Both the position numbers and the translations under genes were made by a program. 64,000 nt of DNA from Campanula takesimana. Lineage: Eukaryota > Streptophyta > Magnoliopsida > Asterales > Campanulaceae. Every line of letters begins with the position of its first letter. Position 1 is the stretch's first letter. This document shows positions 45,230 to 57,657 of the stretch, one piece after another. The notes beneath the pieces are model-generated. The model was not told the DNA's origin and did no database searches. It saw nothing but the letters and a program-made list of their open reading frames with translations. The stretch is taken from contig JAOWBW010000302.1 of the NCBI GenBank assembly GCA_026119855.1, positions 158,339-222,338 of the forward strand, written 5' to 3'.

Positions 45230-45664
45230 AGGGATGGATGACCAAACCGGCCCGGACCGGACTGGAGAAGCCCGGAACCGGAGCGAACCGGCGAGTTAAC
45301 CGGAACCGGAGTAACCGGAACCGGTGTAACCAAGGGCCGTTTAAGGTTCACATAAATGGCGAACCGGAACCGGACTGGCGTTTCCATTAAAAAAAATAAA
45401 AATCCCTTGTTTTTCAATAAATGTTAACATGTTTATTCATTATTGTATGATAAATAAAAAAAATCCATTGTTTTCAATAAATTTTAATATGTTTATTCAT
45501 TATTATATGATAAAAAAAATAAAAAAATAAAAAAAATGTAGTGTGGAACCGAACCGGAACCGGACCGGAACCAGAACCGGTGTAACCAAGGGCCGGTTAA
45601 GGTTCACATAAATGGCGAACCGGAACCGACGGTTCGGAACCGGAACCGGCTTTGGTCATCCCTA
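45230..45664. mobile_element. AACCGG-repeat TIR element with 9-bp target duplication
   Basis: Ends AGGGATGGATGACCAAACCG / CGGCTTTGGTCATCCCT, filled with GAACCGGAACCGG units and two copies of an approximately 45-bp stretch (GTGTAACCAAGGGCCG...AAGGTTCACATAAATGGCG). Exact target duplication TTAAGTACT (45221-45229, 45665-45673). Relative of the element at 34311 and similar in design to the one at 2706. Confidence 0.85.
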
Positions 45665-45794
45665 TTAAGTACTGCCTACTAGGCTACTACTACTGGTAGT
45701 ATATTCTACTGTACCTTGAAAAGTGCGTATATAGGAGTACGTATGTGCTTACTTTTATTTATTTATTTAATTATTGGGTTGTGGAGCACTGCCA

Positions 45795-46640
45795 AAATTT
45801 TGGGCAAAACGCGTTTTATAAGACATCCAGGAAAAATGTGTTTTTAAAAAAATGCGGTGATATTTTTGTAAATATGCGAAACTTCTTTAAAAAAAACGTG
45901 CGGTGACATTTTTGTAAATAATCAAAACTTCTCAAACGGTTCTGGATATCAATATAAAGTCTCATGCTCGTAATTTTTGAAGCACATTTGAAGAAGATCA
46001 TTGCCAACAAACCTTCTATATGTCAACATCAAATTATTCTGGATATATATATAAAGTCAGCTGGATATAAGTTTCAAGCACACTTTAAGAAAGTCTTGAC
46101 CAAGAAAAATTCTAGATATCAACCTTAAAAGGTTCTGGACATCAATAATAAAGCCCTCTGGATTTTAGTGATATTTGAACAAAATAATGGCCAACAATCC
46201 TTCTTTGTATAGAAATAATAAATATTTATGGATAGTGTTTTTTGTATTGCAACAAAAAAAATATATATGATTTTTTTAGTGCAAGTGAGGGTGTATTTTT
46301 TAGTGTCAGTTCTAGTGTTTTTAATAGTCAGTTGTAGTGTTTTTGACAGCCAGAGTGCATTTTGAAAGAATCTTTAAAGTTGAAAAGAACATTTGAGACT
46401 GATAGCCAGAACCTTTGAAAGTGACATCCAGATGAGTTTTTTTGAAAGAAAATTAGAAGAGAAACATAAGTCATCAGGTTTCGCCCTCTGATTCCGTGTT
46501 TAAAATCGCCAAAAGACGTCTTTAGATCCTCAAATTGTCATTTGAAGTTTTTTTCCAGCAAACCGCGTCGTTTTTACAAAACACGTTTTTCTTAATCATT
46601 TGGTAAAACGCATTTTACACTAGACGAACCCCTGGGATAT
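45795..46640. repeat. AACGCGTTTT-ended repeat, copy 2
   Basis: GGGCAAAACGCGTTTTATAA at the left and GTAAAACGCATTTTACACTA at the right; the middle shares long stretches with copy 1 (43845-44520). The inverted GTAAAATGCGTTTTAC-like ends suggest a TIR element. No target duplication could be fixed. Confidence 0.55.
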
Positions 46641-48837
46641 GGGATATGTTGTCCCTTGACACAGGGTTATATTATTATGTTTATACAATTTTGAAAACTA
46701 CGCATATTCTTATGTACGTGTAATACTCATTCCCTCTCAAAAGCATTTTTTTATTTTTTATTTTTTATTTTTTATTTTTTATTTTTAAATGTTTCAGAAG
46801 TAAGTCTCATCTTTTATAATGTTCAACTTCCCCTCCTCCCAACTTGTCATACCCACGCGTTTAAATTGTTAGTTTCACTCTCAATACTTTCATTCACTTT
46901 ATCACTCACAATACTTTTGTTTTGAATAGTTAGGCAAAACTGTTATTTTGGTTATCTCACTATACGTGTTTTTTTAAATGTGCTCACTATTGTTTTTTTA
47001 TTTTGGAATGTTCTCACTCAAGTACAGAATTTTTGCAATATCCTTACTCCATTAATAGAGACATCAACTACTTACACATGTCATCACATGACTAACTACA
47101 GTTAAATATTTAACATATCCGTCATAACCCAAACCTAACAAAAGACTTCAAGATGAGAATGACTAATCGACCTTAGTATGTTCACCCACTAGTTCAAATA
47201 ATAGAACATTGATTTTAGTAACTACACCCACTCGCATTCAAATCTTGCCCATGTCAACAAATTTCTAGTACACAATTTCAATAACCCACTGAACCCTTTC
47301 ACTGGTACATTCAGATTATAGCAAATACATCCACTTAATCCTTTTGAAAGAGCCGTAAAAATATCATCCAACTGTTAAAGAGAAAAATCTTTAAGACTAG
47401 GCTTCACTTCTTCAGAAAATATTTTTTTTCCTAACATAGATGATGCATCTTTAGGCCAACATTCGTTGTTTGTTAATTAATCTTATGCGCCAAAAGAAAA
47501 TGATGGAAGAAAACATGAGGGTATTCTCTCATACCTCTTAGAATTATTGGGTGGCGAGTGTTAGCATGGGCTGGACTGAGCCGGCAATGCACTATGTTGG
47601 AGGTTCCACCTTAAAACCAATTGGTGATAAGGGGAGTAACTCCTCAAGTCTATATACCGGTCTATGTTTTCTCTCTTTAGAAGATGTGTGATAATTGTCT
47701 CTTACAATACCCTTCCTCTCTCTGTTCCAAGGACTTTGGGTCATGCTAATGTGTTCTTGCAAAATCGCCTTTGTATTTTTATTCTTGGTGAACTGCTACA
47801 ATGGGGGGGGGGGGGTGTCTCTGGTGAGAGGCTATGATTGATCGGATGATCTCCGAAAGTGTTATATTGAAGTGCTCTTTTTTGTAGAAAAAGAAATGGA
47901 ACTTGAAGCTCAAAAAATTCCACCCGTTGGCGCCGCTTGCTCCTGCTGCCCGAGCGGCAGTCAAACGGGGGTGTGAATGCGAGATGTTAAAAGGGATGAA
48001 CCGTAATGAATCAAAAGAAATAATATAGGTGTTCTAACCAATTAAGAACTCTGAGTATAATTTTAGTTATAAGAATGAAATTGTCATTTAATATGTTGTT
48101 ATTTTTGTAATTAAAAAGATGGTGGGTGTATAAACCAATTTGGTGGTGAGTATATCACCACTCAAATATTAATTGCGACTTCATTCATTAATTGTACATA
48201 GCACTCGACCTAGAAAGCACAAGACTTGGGGGGGGGGGGGTGTTTGAGAATTCCGGTGTGGTGAACCAGAAGGTTGCAGTTGTTTTTAGTATTGGGGGAG
48301 GGGGGGGGGGGTTAACTTAGGCTTGATGTCAATGGTATCGGGACTGGCTCTGCCGGAGTTGGAGATGGTGAGTTGAAGGCAGCAATTGAGATCATTCAGC
48401 TGTGGCGGTGAAAGAAGTCGCGGAAGAGGTTGGTGGTTGGAGGTGGCAGGTATTTGATAGGCTATCACATACCTGGTGGGCGATGGGAAGACTGAAGAGA
48501 CAATTGAGATCATTCAGCAATTGAGATCATTCAGTTGTTAGTTGTATTGTTTTCTTTTATGAGACAATTATTTTGAACTTATGTACTTAATTATGTACTT
48601 GAATATAATTGCGTTTTGAATTTTTTTTAGTATGAAGTTATTTAGTGTAAATTGTGCATCCGGTGGTTGGAAATCCTAGATCCGCCACTAGTGATAGCGC
48701 ATTATGAGTGTTTCGGTGGTGAATTTGAAAGCAAGGGTTTAAATGAAGAAAACGAGGTACTCAATCTTCGTACATCGTACTTTAATTCGACTATTTGAAC
48801 TCTAAAATCTCATACACCAATTAATCATTTCCATGTA
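46641..48837. other. Intergenic, degraded repeats
   Basis: A (TTTTTTA)n run at about 46746-46785; GGAGGTTCCACCTTAAAACC (about 47609), text I associate with plant LTRs; three G-runs of 10-11 (about 47803, 48231, 48300). Short frames here (for example 48286-48513) show no domain. No gene is supported. Confidence 0.45.
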
Positions 48838-49026
48838 CTCCCTGTCTCCCTCTGTCCCAAAATGATCTTCTCATTTGTCATTTTTTATTGTCTCAAAAAG
48901 TTCTTCCAATTTCTACCAATTTAAGCTTAAATGTGGATAAAACACAAGATAGCTAATGAAGCAAGTGTTCATATCCTTAAAAAGTTTGAATAGTCAAATG
49001 TGAAGATCATTTTGGGACGGAGGGAG
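48838..49026. mobile_element. Stowaway-type MITE
   Basis: TACTCCCTGTCTCCCTCTGTCCC at the left (the tip is partly doubled) and TTTTGGGACGGAGGGAGTA at the right; about 189 bp, same sub-family as 9184. Confidence 0.85.
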
Positions 49027-49252
49027 TATTACTCTGGTTCAATTGATTGAACACTTTATTTCAGAATTGTGTTTCAAATGTATCATTAATATCTTCTTAA
49101 TTTTATTGGTGAGATGCAAATTATGAAATGATTATCGACAAAAGTTTATTAATCGATTCATTATAATTAGAGTGTTGCTATTCACACACTTAAAATAGTA
49201 CACCCGTATATACTCCTGTTACACCCATGCGGGCAATGTTAGCACAAAAGAA

Positions 49253-50633
49253 GGCCAAAATACGTTTACCCCCAAAGTATACACCGAATCCCACTTTGTA
49301 CTCCCGCGCAAAATTCGTCCCACTTTGGTACCTCGTGTTAAATTTATCTCACTTTGCACCCTAGCTCCTAACAGATGTTAGAAATTTAACGAAACTAGTC
49401 ATGTGCGTGTCATGTGATGGGTGTTTAGGTCTTTTAACTCCTAAATTCAAGGGCTCAAGTGTCATTTGACCATTAAAACCAATCATGCCTTATTCATTAT
49501 GCAACCACCATGATGACCACCACAAAACTACCACCATGCCGCCACTGTGCCACCGGCATCGGCACCAAATGACCACCACCGTTCACCACCATAATCAAAA
49601 TAAAACATCAATTTCAGTATTTCTAATTGAATTGTTCTCAATCCAGGCAAAAACAGCACGAAAAGAATCCACTTTCAACATCAAACTACAATAATATCCC
49701 AATGAACGATCAAAATTCATAAAAAAGGGCAAAAAACCCAGATTTGGGTTTGATAAAAATCATTAATCTAGGAGTGGGCGATGGGAAGACTGAAGAGAGC
49801 GGGCAACGATAAGATGAGGGAGAAGAGGAAACGGTAAATCTAGATCAAAATTCAACAAAAGAAAAAGCCAAGAAGCAAAAAAACCCAGATTTGGTATCAT
49901 CAAAATTGTCAATCTGGGAAGGGAATGGGGCAACGGGAAAGAGAAAAGGAAAGAGAGAGGGAGACACTGAGATTAGGGAGAACGGGAAAAGCTAGGCCTT
50001 AAGCTTCTTGTCATTGTTGATGAAGCTTTTGACATTATTGTTTGAGGTGGTGATGATGGGAGTAAATGGAAGGGAAGAGCAAGGGAAGTGAAAGGGGTGG
50101 AGGGAGAGGGGAAAGGGCGGCAGAGATGGAAGCTTGGTGGGTTGTTACGGGAATGGATTGGGGGAGGGGTTACGGGGAAGAAGAAAGGGGATTGTGGACT
50201 GGAATTGGGAAGAAGAACATTGTTCAAATTTTCTTTTCCTTTTTCCTTTCTCTTTTCTTTTCTTTCCTTTTCTATTTCTTTCTTGCTTTGCTGTTAATTA
50301 AGGAGTACTAGGTTATATTTACTCTCTATTGTACTAATTTACTTTAATTATTTATTCTTTTTTAATGTAATAAAAATGTTTTTTTTTCTAATTTAAGTAC
50401 ATTAAAGAGAGAGAAATAAACTAGAGAAAAAATAAAAAATCAATTGAGACTGACCAAAATACCCATCACATGACACGCACATGACTAATTTCGTTAAATT
50501 TCCAACATCCGTTAGGAGCTAGGGTGCAAAGTGAGATAATTTTAACATGGGGTACCAAAGTGGGACGAATTTGGCGCGGGGGGTGCAAAGTGGGATTCAG
50601 TGTATACTTTGGGGGGATAAACGCATTTTGGCC
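49253..50633. mobile_element. MULE-like element with 10-bp target duplication
   Basis: About 180-bp terminal inverted repeats: GGCCAAAATACGTTTACCCC at the left, GGGGGATAAACGCATTTTGGCC at the right. They run inward through CACTTTGGTACC, GCACCCTAGCTCCTAACA and CATGTGCGTGTCATGTGATG and their complements. Exact duplication CACAAAAGAA (49243-49252, 50634-50643). The 1-kb interior is CCACCA-rich at the left and strongly GGGAA-rich at the right, like an untranslated leader; frames at 50066-50311 and 49973-50227 are low complexity. No transposase, so non-autonomous. Confidence 0.92.
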
Positions 50634-50643
50634 CACAAAAGAA

Positions 50644-51045
50644 GCACACTTTCACAATAAAAAGATGGATACAAAATGAGGTGACAATATTTTATTGGTT
50701 GAATCTATTGTAAACGCTTTAATTGAAAGTACCAACAAAATCATGACACATTATTTTGTGGACCTTTTGTGACTTTATTGTTACCCCATGCAATAACTAC
50801 TTACATGCAGTAACTAGGAGACACATTATATTTCGTGATAAATTAATAACAAAGTTTGATTAAAACCAGTTAATTTTGGGATAATTTCTTGTTTTACCTT
50901 TTTTTGTGTCATTTAAAATAGAGTGTTGCATCTTAAAAATATAATATAACAGTGTGTTGCTATTCACACACGTAAATCAGTAGGAGTATACGCAATATAT
51001 GTATTTGCTACTAAAATTATTGAAATTAAACTTGTTTATTTGTGT
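50644..51045. other. AT-rich spacer
   Basis: No gene or bounded element recognised. GTGTTGCTATTCACACACTTAAA-like text at about 49192 recurs at about 50953 (GTGTTGCTATTCACACACGT), on the other side of the MULE-like element. Confidence 0.4.
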
Positions 51046-51996
51046 AAGTGCAGAATGTGGTGATACCACAAGTGCTTCCCACACTTTCCCAGTGATACCG
51101 ACGGACTGTCTGGGTTATATTTGTATATTTGCTTCATAAATAATTGCTGGACTAATATTTAATATTTGTGCAAGTTTATTGTCTATGTTGGTCCATTTTC
51201 AGGTATAACCTATGCTAGGATAATGCAAGGAAGTTAAAGAGGAGTTATGGATAAAATGAGATTTTATCCATAAACATGTGGGATATTCTCAACAACAATC
51301 ACATGGGTATTGACCCATTCAACGACTGAGTTATGGAGGAGAAAGTACAAGGCGCTGAAGCTAGGAAGTACAACAAGTCGAAGCACAAAACTTGGGCACA
51401 AAGAATTTGTTCCTACAAATTAGGAAATGTGGGAATTATCCTCCCCAAGGCTCGGCCAACTAACTCCACTCTCTCCCCACGTTTTTGATCAACAACTACC
51501 ATTATTGGAGAATTCCCTAAGTCCAAGAAGTTTATAAATAGTGAAGGAGGTGAAGCATTGAAGATACAACACTTGAAGCAAATACACACACTCCTCACAC
51601 AAGAAAGGCTATACACTCCTTGTTCCGATAAACCCCGTCTTCCCAAACCCTTTTCCATTCTTGTAATCAAGTGTTATAAGTTTGTCTTGGCTAGGATAGG
51701 GTTTCGTGTATAGTTCTTAGTCGTTCCACAAAGCTTTCATTGTAATAGCATTAGGGAACTCTCGGCCTTGTAGTCAATTCATATTATTAGTAAAGGTCTC
51801 ACCTTTTGAGGCATCCTCAAGATATATACATTTATATATCTTGAGAAAAATAATTCTTGTGTGATTTTTTCGCTGCAAACTCTTTTCAGAAACAGTTTTC
51901 TGTTCGTGTGTGTTAAGTGTTGCCGGAAGTGATATCGTTGCACTGTCAACACCTTTGATAACACTTCCTATAAATCAAGGCCATTGACATTTTCAA
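51046..51996 (+). repeat. Putative 5' LTR of a degraded copia element
   Basis: The region ends CCATTGACATTTTCAA just before the primer-binding site TGGCACCAGAGC (51998-52009, a variant of the tRNA-Met site). The left boundary is not fixed. No 3' LTR partner was found downstream, so the extent is inferred from the primer-binding site. Confidence 0.5.
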
Positions 51997-52032
51997 TTGG
52001 CACCAGAGCTGGTTACTTGACATACTAAGTAT

Positions 52033-54640
52033 TTGATCCAGTTTGTCATGACCTTGAATCTTGCTAATCCATATCTTGAGAGACTTTCTATTCTTCTTGG
52101 CTCGAATCATACTTCCCTTAGGAATAGTGAGGAAAGAGAGCTAGAAAACATTAAAGAACATGATCAATCAGCCATGTTGACCATGGCTTTGGAGCACTCA
52201 AAGTCAGATTCAGAAAGTGTTGCTATGGTGTTACCCAGAGTGCGATAACACCAAGCTCAACACCCAGCAGGTATAATCCTTTTAAATTTTCTGACGATTT
52301 TTGCTTTCATGGTTCAATTAATGTTGATGTCGGAAGTCCAGATGAGGAGGATTTAAGCAAGGATGAGCTCATTGATGGGTTAAAAGATCTCTACAAGGCA
52401 TTGTTCAAAGAATGGAAGAAAGAGAACAAGATGGTAGCGATCTTAACCAAGGAAAATCATGAGCTAAAAGCCTCTTTGACTCGGTTGGCGGTGCAATTCA
52501 CAAAGTTGGATGTTGAACTTGTCAAAGTCAAGTCCAAGTTGAAGCTAGCCGATACTACCTTCAAAAAGTTCAACACGACGTTCTCAAAATTTGATGAAAT
52601 ACTCGACTTGAGTAAGTCACTCAAAGCAGGTATTGGGTTCCAAGACTCTCTTGACAAAATCACTTCTACTATAATGAATGAAAATAATGAAACATGTTTT
52701 GTAAAAGAACATGAAAAAGTAAAAAGTAGTTCATCAAGTGATATTTCTGATCAACCGTGTGTGTGTGAATATTGTCACACAACTGGACAAAGTAAATTGA
52801 TTGTTTTACACTCAAAAAGAAAATTCAAGTTCACATGTGTTATCTCAAGTGTTACCTAACACTCAAGACAACACTGGTGATCAGAAAATTAAAAAGTCTA
52901 AAAAGAAAGTCTGGTTTTTAAAATCTAATCATAAATGCAATGTTGTATTTGCTTCTTTGAAGACTAACATTTCAGGTTCATGGTACTTGATAGTGGTTGT
53001 TCACATCATATGACGGGAACAAAAGTGTTCTTGAAAGACTATGAATCTATCCAAGGGGAAACGGTGAAATATGGAGGTGGAGGAAAGAGCAATATAATAG
53101 GGAAAGGGACACTTGACGTTTCCGGATTCCCTGCCTTAAAGAATGTTTGCACGTTGATGGATTGGTTGCTAATTTATTGTATTGGCCAATTGTGCGATGA
53201 CAACTTGGAGGTAAATTTATAAAAATAACTTGTGAAGTTTTTTATAACACTAACACTTGTGTAATGTCAGGAACTAGATCAAGTGACAATTGCTATCTTG
53301 TTGATAACAAGTATGCAATTTAGTCAATATGGATGACCACAATTTTGTGGCATCAAAAGTTGGGACATGCCCCTTATGAACTTGAAGAAAATTTTCCAGT
53401 TTGAGGCTGTCAAAGGAGTCCCCAATCTGAATCTGAAGAACAAAATTGTGTGTGGGGACTGCCTTAAAAGTAAGGAGACTCGTGTTACCCGCAGTGTTAC
53501 CCAACACCAGGAGCAACACTTTGGACAACACATTGTTTCATCTTTTGCACATGGACTTGATGGGTCCAATTGAGGTAGAAAGCCTGAGAGGTAAGAGGTA
53601 TGTTTTTGTTATAGTTGATGATTTCTCTAGGTTTTCTTGGTATATTTCCTAAGAGAAAAATCTGAAACTTTAGATAATTTAAACTCTTGCATTTCAAAAT
53701 CAAAAACATGTTTTGCTTACCTATTTTTTGTATAAGATCCAATCATGGAAAAGAATTTGCAAATGTTTCCTTTTATACTTTTTTGTAAGAAAAATGGGAT
53801 ACACCATGATTTTTCGATCTCTAAACCACATGGTGTGGCTGAAAAGAAAAATAGGACATTGCTTGATATGGCCCGTGTTATGTTATTCTCAAAAAGAATT
53901 TCAAAAAGATTTTGGCTGAAGCTTTGAGCACGGCTTGTCATATTTCTAATAGAGTCTTTCTAAGACCTGGTTTAACAATGACACCCTATGAGATTTTGAA
54001 TGGGGAAGAAACCTCATGTACATTACTTCCATGTGTTTGGGTGTGTATGTTATATATTAAAAATCTGGGATCGCTTAGCTAAATTTTACTCTAAGAATGA
54101 TAAAGCCATTTTTCTTGGATATTCACATGACAATCTTGCATATCGAGTGTATAATTTGAGAATGGGAACTATTCAAGAATCTGTAAACATTGTTTTTGAT
54201 GATCTGTCAAGTGTTGCAGATGAACCAGGTGTTTATCCTCGTTTGATACTGCTGGAACAACCTCAAAGTGAATTTGACATTTATGTTGGACCAAGTGTTG
54301 ACATAAGTGTTGGACCAGATGTCGGCCCCAGTGTTACCACACCTGAGGCAACACCAGAGATAACACCAGAAGTCAAACCAGTTGCAGAAATGAAAATAAT
54401 GAGGACTCCATTAGAGTCGATGATCCCGTCAGAAGAGATCTCCCTTTGAGAATTCAAAAGAATCATCCTATATCCCAAGTGATAGGGAGATTAGACGAAG
54501 GTGATACAAACTAGACATAAAGAACCGGTTAATTATCGAGACATGGTGAGATATGCTAAGGTAAACCATTCATGTTTTCTTTCTAAGCTTGAAGCTGAAA
54601 ATACTTTGAAAGATGAATATTTGATTCAAGTTTTTAACCA
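52033..54640 (+). pseudogene. Degraded SIRE-like copia gag-pol
   Basis: Broken into many frames. In order: gag-like opening (LNLANPYLERLSILLG), a coiled-coil-like gag part (52401-52859, ENHELKASLTRLAVQF), protease VLDSGCSHHMTG (about 52983), GAG-pre-integrase LWHQKLGHAP (53344) with CGDCLKSKETR (53451), integrase start HMDLMGPIEVESLRGKRY (53550) with VDDFSRFSW, integrase GVAEKKNRTLLDMARVML (53830), C-terminal PHVHYFHVFGCVCYIL (54010) and LGYSHDNLAYRVYNLR. Only the very start of reverse transcriptase (CFLSKLEAENTLKDEY, 54570) remains. Several frameshifts and the missing RT make it inactive. VLPNT(Q/R)..NT-type insertions recur (see findings). Confidence 0.85.
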
Positions 54641-56636
54641 TAAGAGATTTTCTAACTTGAAGAAGTCTTTTGTTTCCATTTCTTGTTTAAACCCCTTGGA
54701 TCATCTTTGTTGTTGTACAATATTTTATTTTAAAAAAAATATTTTTTTAGTTTTTTTTTTTAAAACCTTTTTAATGGAGGCACATGCTGACCTTTTGTTT
54801 TGGTAGGTCTATTCTTGTTAACATGTTTGTCAAATCCCCTTTGTACTTAAAAGTGATAAAATCACAAATTTTTGTGATAAAAATAAAGGCAAAAGGCAAA
54901 AAGCACTAATAATATCTCCTTATAACTCGGGGCACGACGCTCGCTACGACGATGCACTCTTGCCAAAGGGATATATTATCTAGTGATTTATACTAAGTAT
55001 TGGGAACATGGAGTTCGCTACTACAGTGTTTTCCCACTTGAAAGGTACAAATCACTAAAGTATTTTTTTTACACTTTATAAAGACTCGGAGCACGGAGCT
55101 CGTTACTACGATGCTTCCCTGTAAATAAAGAAGTGTAAATTATACTTATTTTAAGTGCTTAAAAATGAAGAACAAGCGTATTTATGTTATTAACTTCAAA
55201 CTTGCAATTAAGGCTTGCTATGCCTCAAGTGTTTTGAATATAAAAAGCTTGTTTCTGCCTCAAAATGCTTAGTATAAAGAAGCTTAACAATGTACCTCAA
55301 GTGTTAATAATGAGGATTGTTTTGCCTTATGTTCTTTTAAGTGAAAAGTTTTATCAAGGGGATATTTGACTTATATGTTTTCCTAAGTGTTACCATCATT
55401 GCCGATAACACATTAGTATGTGCCACATTATTTTTTATTTATTTTCGGAATTTATAATTAAATTTGGGAAGTCCGAAAGTCCCTTAATTTTTTGGAGTTT
55501 TATTGATTTCCAAAAAGTCTTTATTAAATTCTTTTTATTTTGGTAAATCTAATTAGGTAACTTTATCCCTACTGTTTTTGGAGTCTTAATTTACTTTGAA
55601 TTTCAAAATATTTGGGAGCCTTACCTATGCCGAATTTACCTATTTTTCTTTCTTTTATTAAAAAAAATATTTTTGGGGATAATGGCCGGTTGTTTTATCA
55701 AAAAAAATGAGGGTGAGAGTTTGAGTAAACTAACTAGCTAGAAAATAGGGGGAGTTGAGTGTTTTTAGGAATAGGGAGAGTTATCCAAAATTAATTTTGG
55801 GTATTTATGTTTCTCTTTAATTCTTCCTAATCAGTTTCTAAATAAACCCTCATCCCTCCTCACTCGCCGATCTCTCTCTCCCTCGTCTGTCTCTCTCTCT
55901 CATTCCATCAATCCCTAAAATCCCTCTTCAAAATTTCTTCTTTCTCTTCTCAACTTCCATCAATGGCTTCCCCATCCAAAACCTCAATGAGCCTTGAAAA
56001 TATCGCCATTGTTGTCTCCGGACCTCCACCTGTTTCGGTCGCACAGGCTCCTCCTACGTCGGCTCTTTCCACCTATAGTGACTACCATCAAGAAAAAGAA
56101 AAAGAAGAGAAAATTCTCATCTTCTTCACGCCAACGACTGCCCAAGCTCCATCAATGCGGACTTCAAGCCAGATACAGATTCATACAGACTTGTAGAAAT
56201 TCTTTGCACAGTATTCTTCACAAATAGGGGAGATATAATGCTGTCAAAAGTGATGTTCTGCATGCTTGCATGCTGCCACAAGTGTTGATGCTGCCACAAG
56301 TGATGTTCTGCATGCTGCCACAAGTGTTGTTCTGCTAACACAAGTGATCTAACTGCTAATGCACGTGTGCGGGCTAGTGATACTCAAACAGGTTTGGTAG
56401 TTGGTGTGTTTCTATTCTTGATAGCTTTTAAAACAATTTTTATGTTAGTTGTTTTAAAACTATTAGGTTGCACTTAACATTTGTTTTACATTTGTTTTTT
56501 GGTTGGTTTTTTGTGTGAAGTGTGTTAAACACTTCATGGTTTTTGGAATTTATAACTTTGGTTTTGTTTGGATAATTAGTTTTTAATCATGTTTAGTTTA
56601 CTTGGTTTAAAACTATTTCAAAATCATTGTTTTTAG
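54641..56636. other. Retroelement-derived, no intact gene
   Basis: About 54920-55130 holds three CTCGCTACGACG/CTCGTTACTACGATG units. At 55860-55960 is a CT-rich leader-like stretch before a 77-aa frame (MASPSKTSMSLENIAIVVSG, 55963-56196) that may be a gag or extra-ORF start of a copia element. At 56260-56345 are three GCTGCCACAAGTG(A/T)TG units. I see no host gene. Confidence 0.4.
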
Positions 56637-57607
56637 GTTGACTTTTCTCATTTTCTACCTATTGAGATTTGCTACTCGATGGAGAGGCTTGCAACTTTAT
56701 ATATAAATGAGATTGTGAGATTGCATGGTGTCCCGGTGAGCATTGTGTCTGATCGTGACCTAGATTTACATCTCGGTTTTGGCAAGCATTTCAGAAGGCT
56801 TTGGGTTCAGAGTTGAAATTTAGTACAGCTTTTCATCCCCAGACAGATGGGCAGTCAGAGAGGACTATTCAGATTCTCGAGGATATGTTGCGAGCTTGCT
56901 CAGTTGATTTTTCAGATTCTTGGGATTCTCATTTACCTCTCGTGGAATTTGCCTATAACAACAGTTTTCAGTCAAGTATTGGGATTGCCCCGTATGAAGC
57001 TTTGTATGTGAGGAAATTCCAGTCTCTGATTTGTTGGGATGAAGTGGGAGAAGCAAAATTTTGGGGTATTGACATGGTGAACAAATCGGTTGAGGAAGTT
57101 AAACTTATTCAGGATCGTTTGAGTACTGCTCAGAGTAGATAGAAAGGCTATGCCGATCACCGAAGGCGAGATCTTGAGTTTCATTCGGGTGACTTTGTGT
57201 TTCTGAAAGTTTCACCTAAAGTGGGGATTCGAAGGTACGGTAAGAAAGGCAAGCTAGCACCGAGGTATATTGGCCCATTCGAGATTTTGAGTAGAGTTGG
57301 AGATAGAGCGTATCGTCTTGCGTTACCTCATTCTCTTGACAAGATCCATAATGTTTTTCATGTCTCGTGCGCTTCGGAAGTATGTGTATGATCCTTCTCA
57401 TGTCTTGTCAGAGGTTCCCGAAGATATTGAACCAAGTATGTCTTACGAGGAGCATCCAGTCCAAGTTATTAATTCAAAGGTTCAATAATTGCGAACTAAG
57501 AGTATTCCCCTTGTACGAGTTGTGTGGAGGAATTATAATGTGGAAGAGTCAACTTGGGAGCTTCGGGAGGAGATCGAGCGGAAGTATCCTTGGTTGTTTG
57601 AGGGTTG
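56637..57607 (+). pseudogene. Gypsy (chromovirus, Tekay/Del-like) integrase C-terminal half and chromodomain
   Basis: The frame begins inside the integrase core (DFSHFLPIEICYSMERL, VRLHGVPVSIVSDRD). It continues with STAFHPQTDGQSERTIQILE (catalytic Glu region), FAYNNSFQSSIGIAPYEALY, GDFVFLKVSPKVGIRRYGKK, GKLAPRYIGPFEILSRVG, and a chromodomain-like tail (LVRVVWRNYNVEESTWE, EIERKYPWLF). Breaks: a frame slip near 56765, a TAG at 57140, a frameshift near 57370 and a stop at 57486. Everything upstream (gag, protease, RT, RNase H, integrase N-terminus) is absent. A polypurine tract CTTTAAGGGGGAG (57641-57653) leads into the 3' LTR. Confidence 0.88.
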
Positions 57608-57657
57608 AGGTAAGTAATCTTAAAAATTCGGGTCGAATTTCTTTAAGGGGGAGTGAG

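Noticed and set aside
47800..48315. G-runs of 10-11 as a possible G-quadruplex element
   Set aside because: They are isolated homopolymers hundreds of bases apart, not four closely spaced runs; assembly length errors are as likely.
50066..50311. Gly/Arg/Lys-rich 81-aa frame in the MULE-like element
   Set aside because: Produced by the GGGAA-rich stretch; both other frames are open there too, and the tail is Phe/Leu-only from CT-rich DNA.
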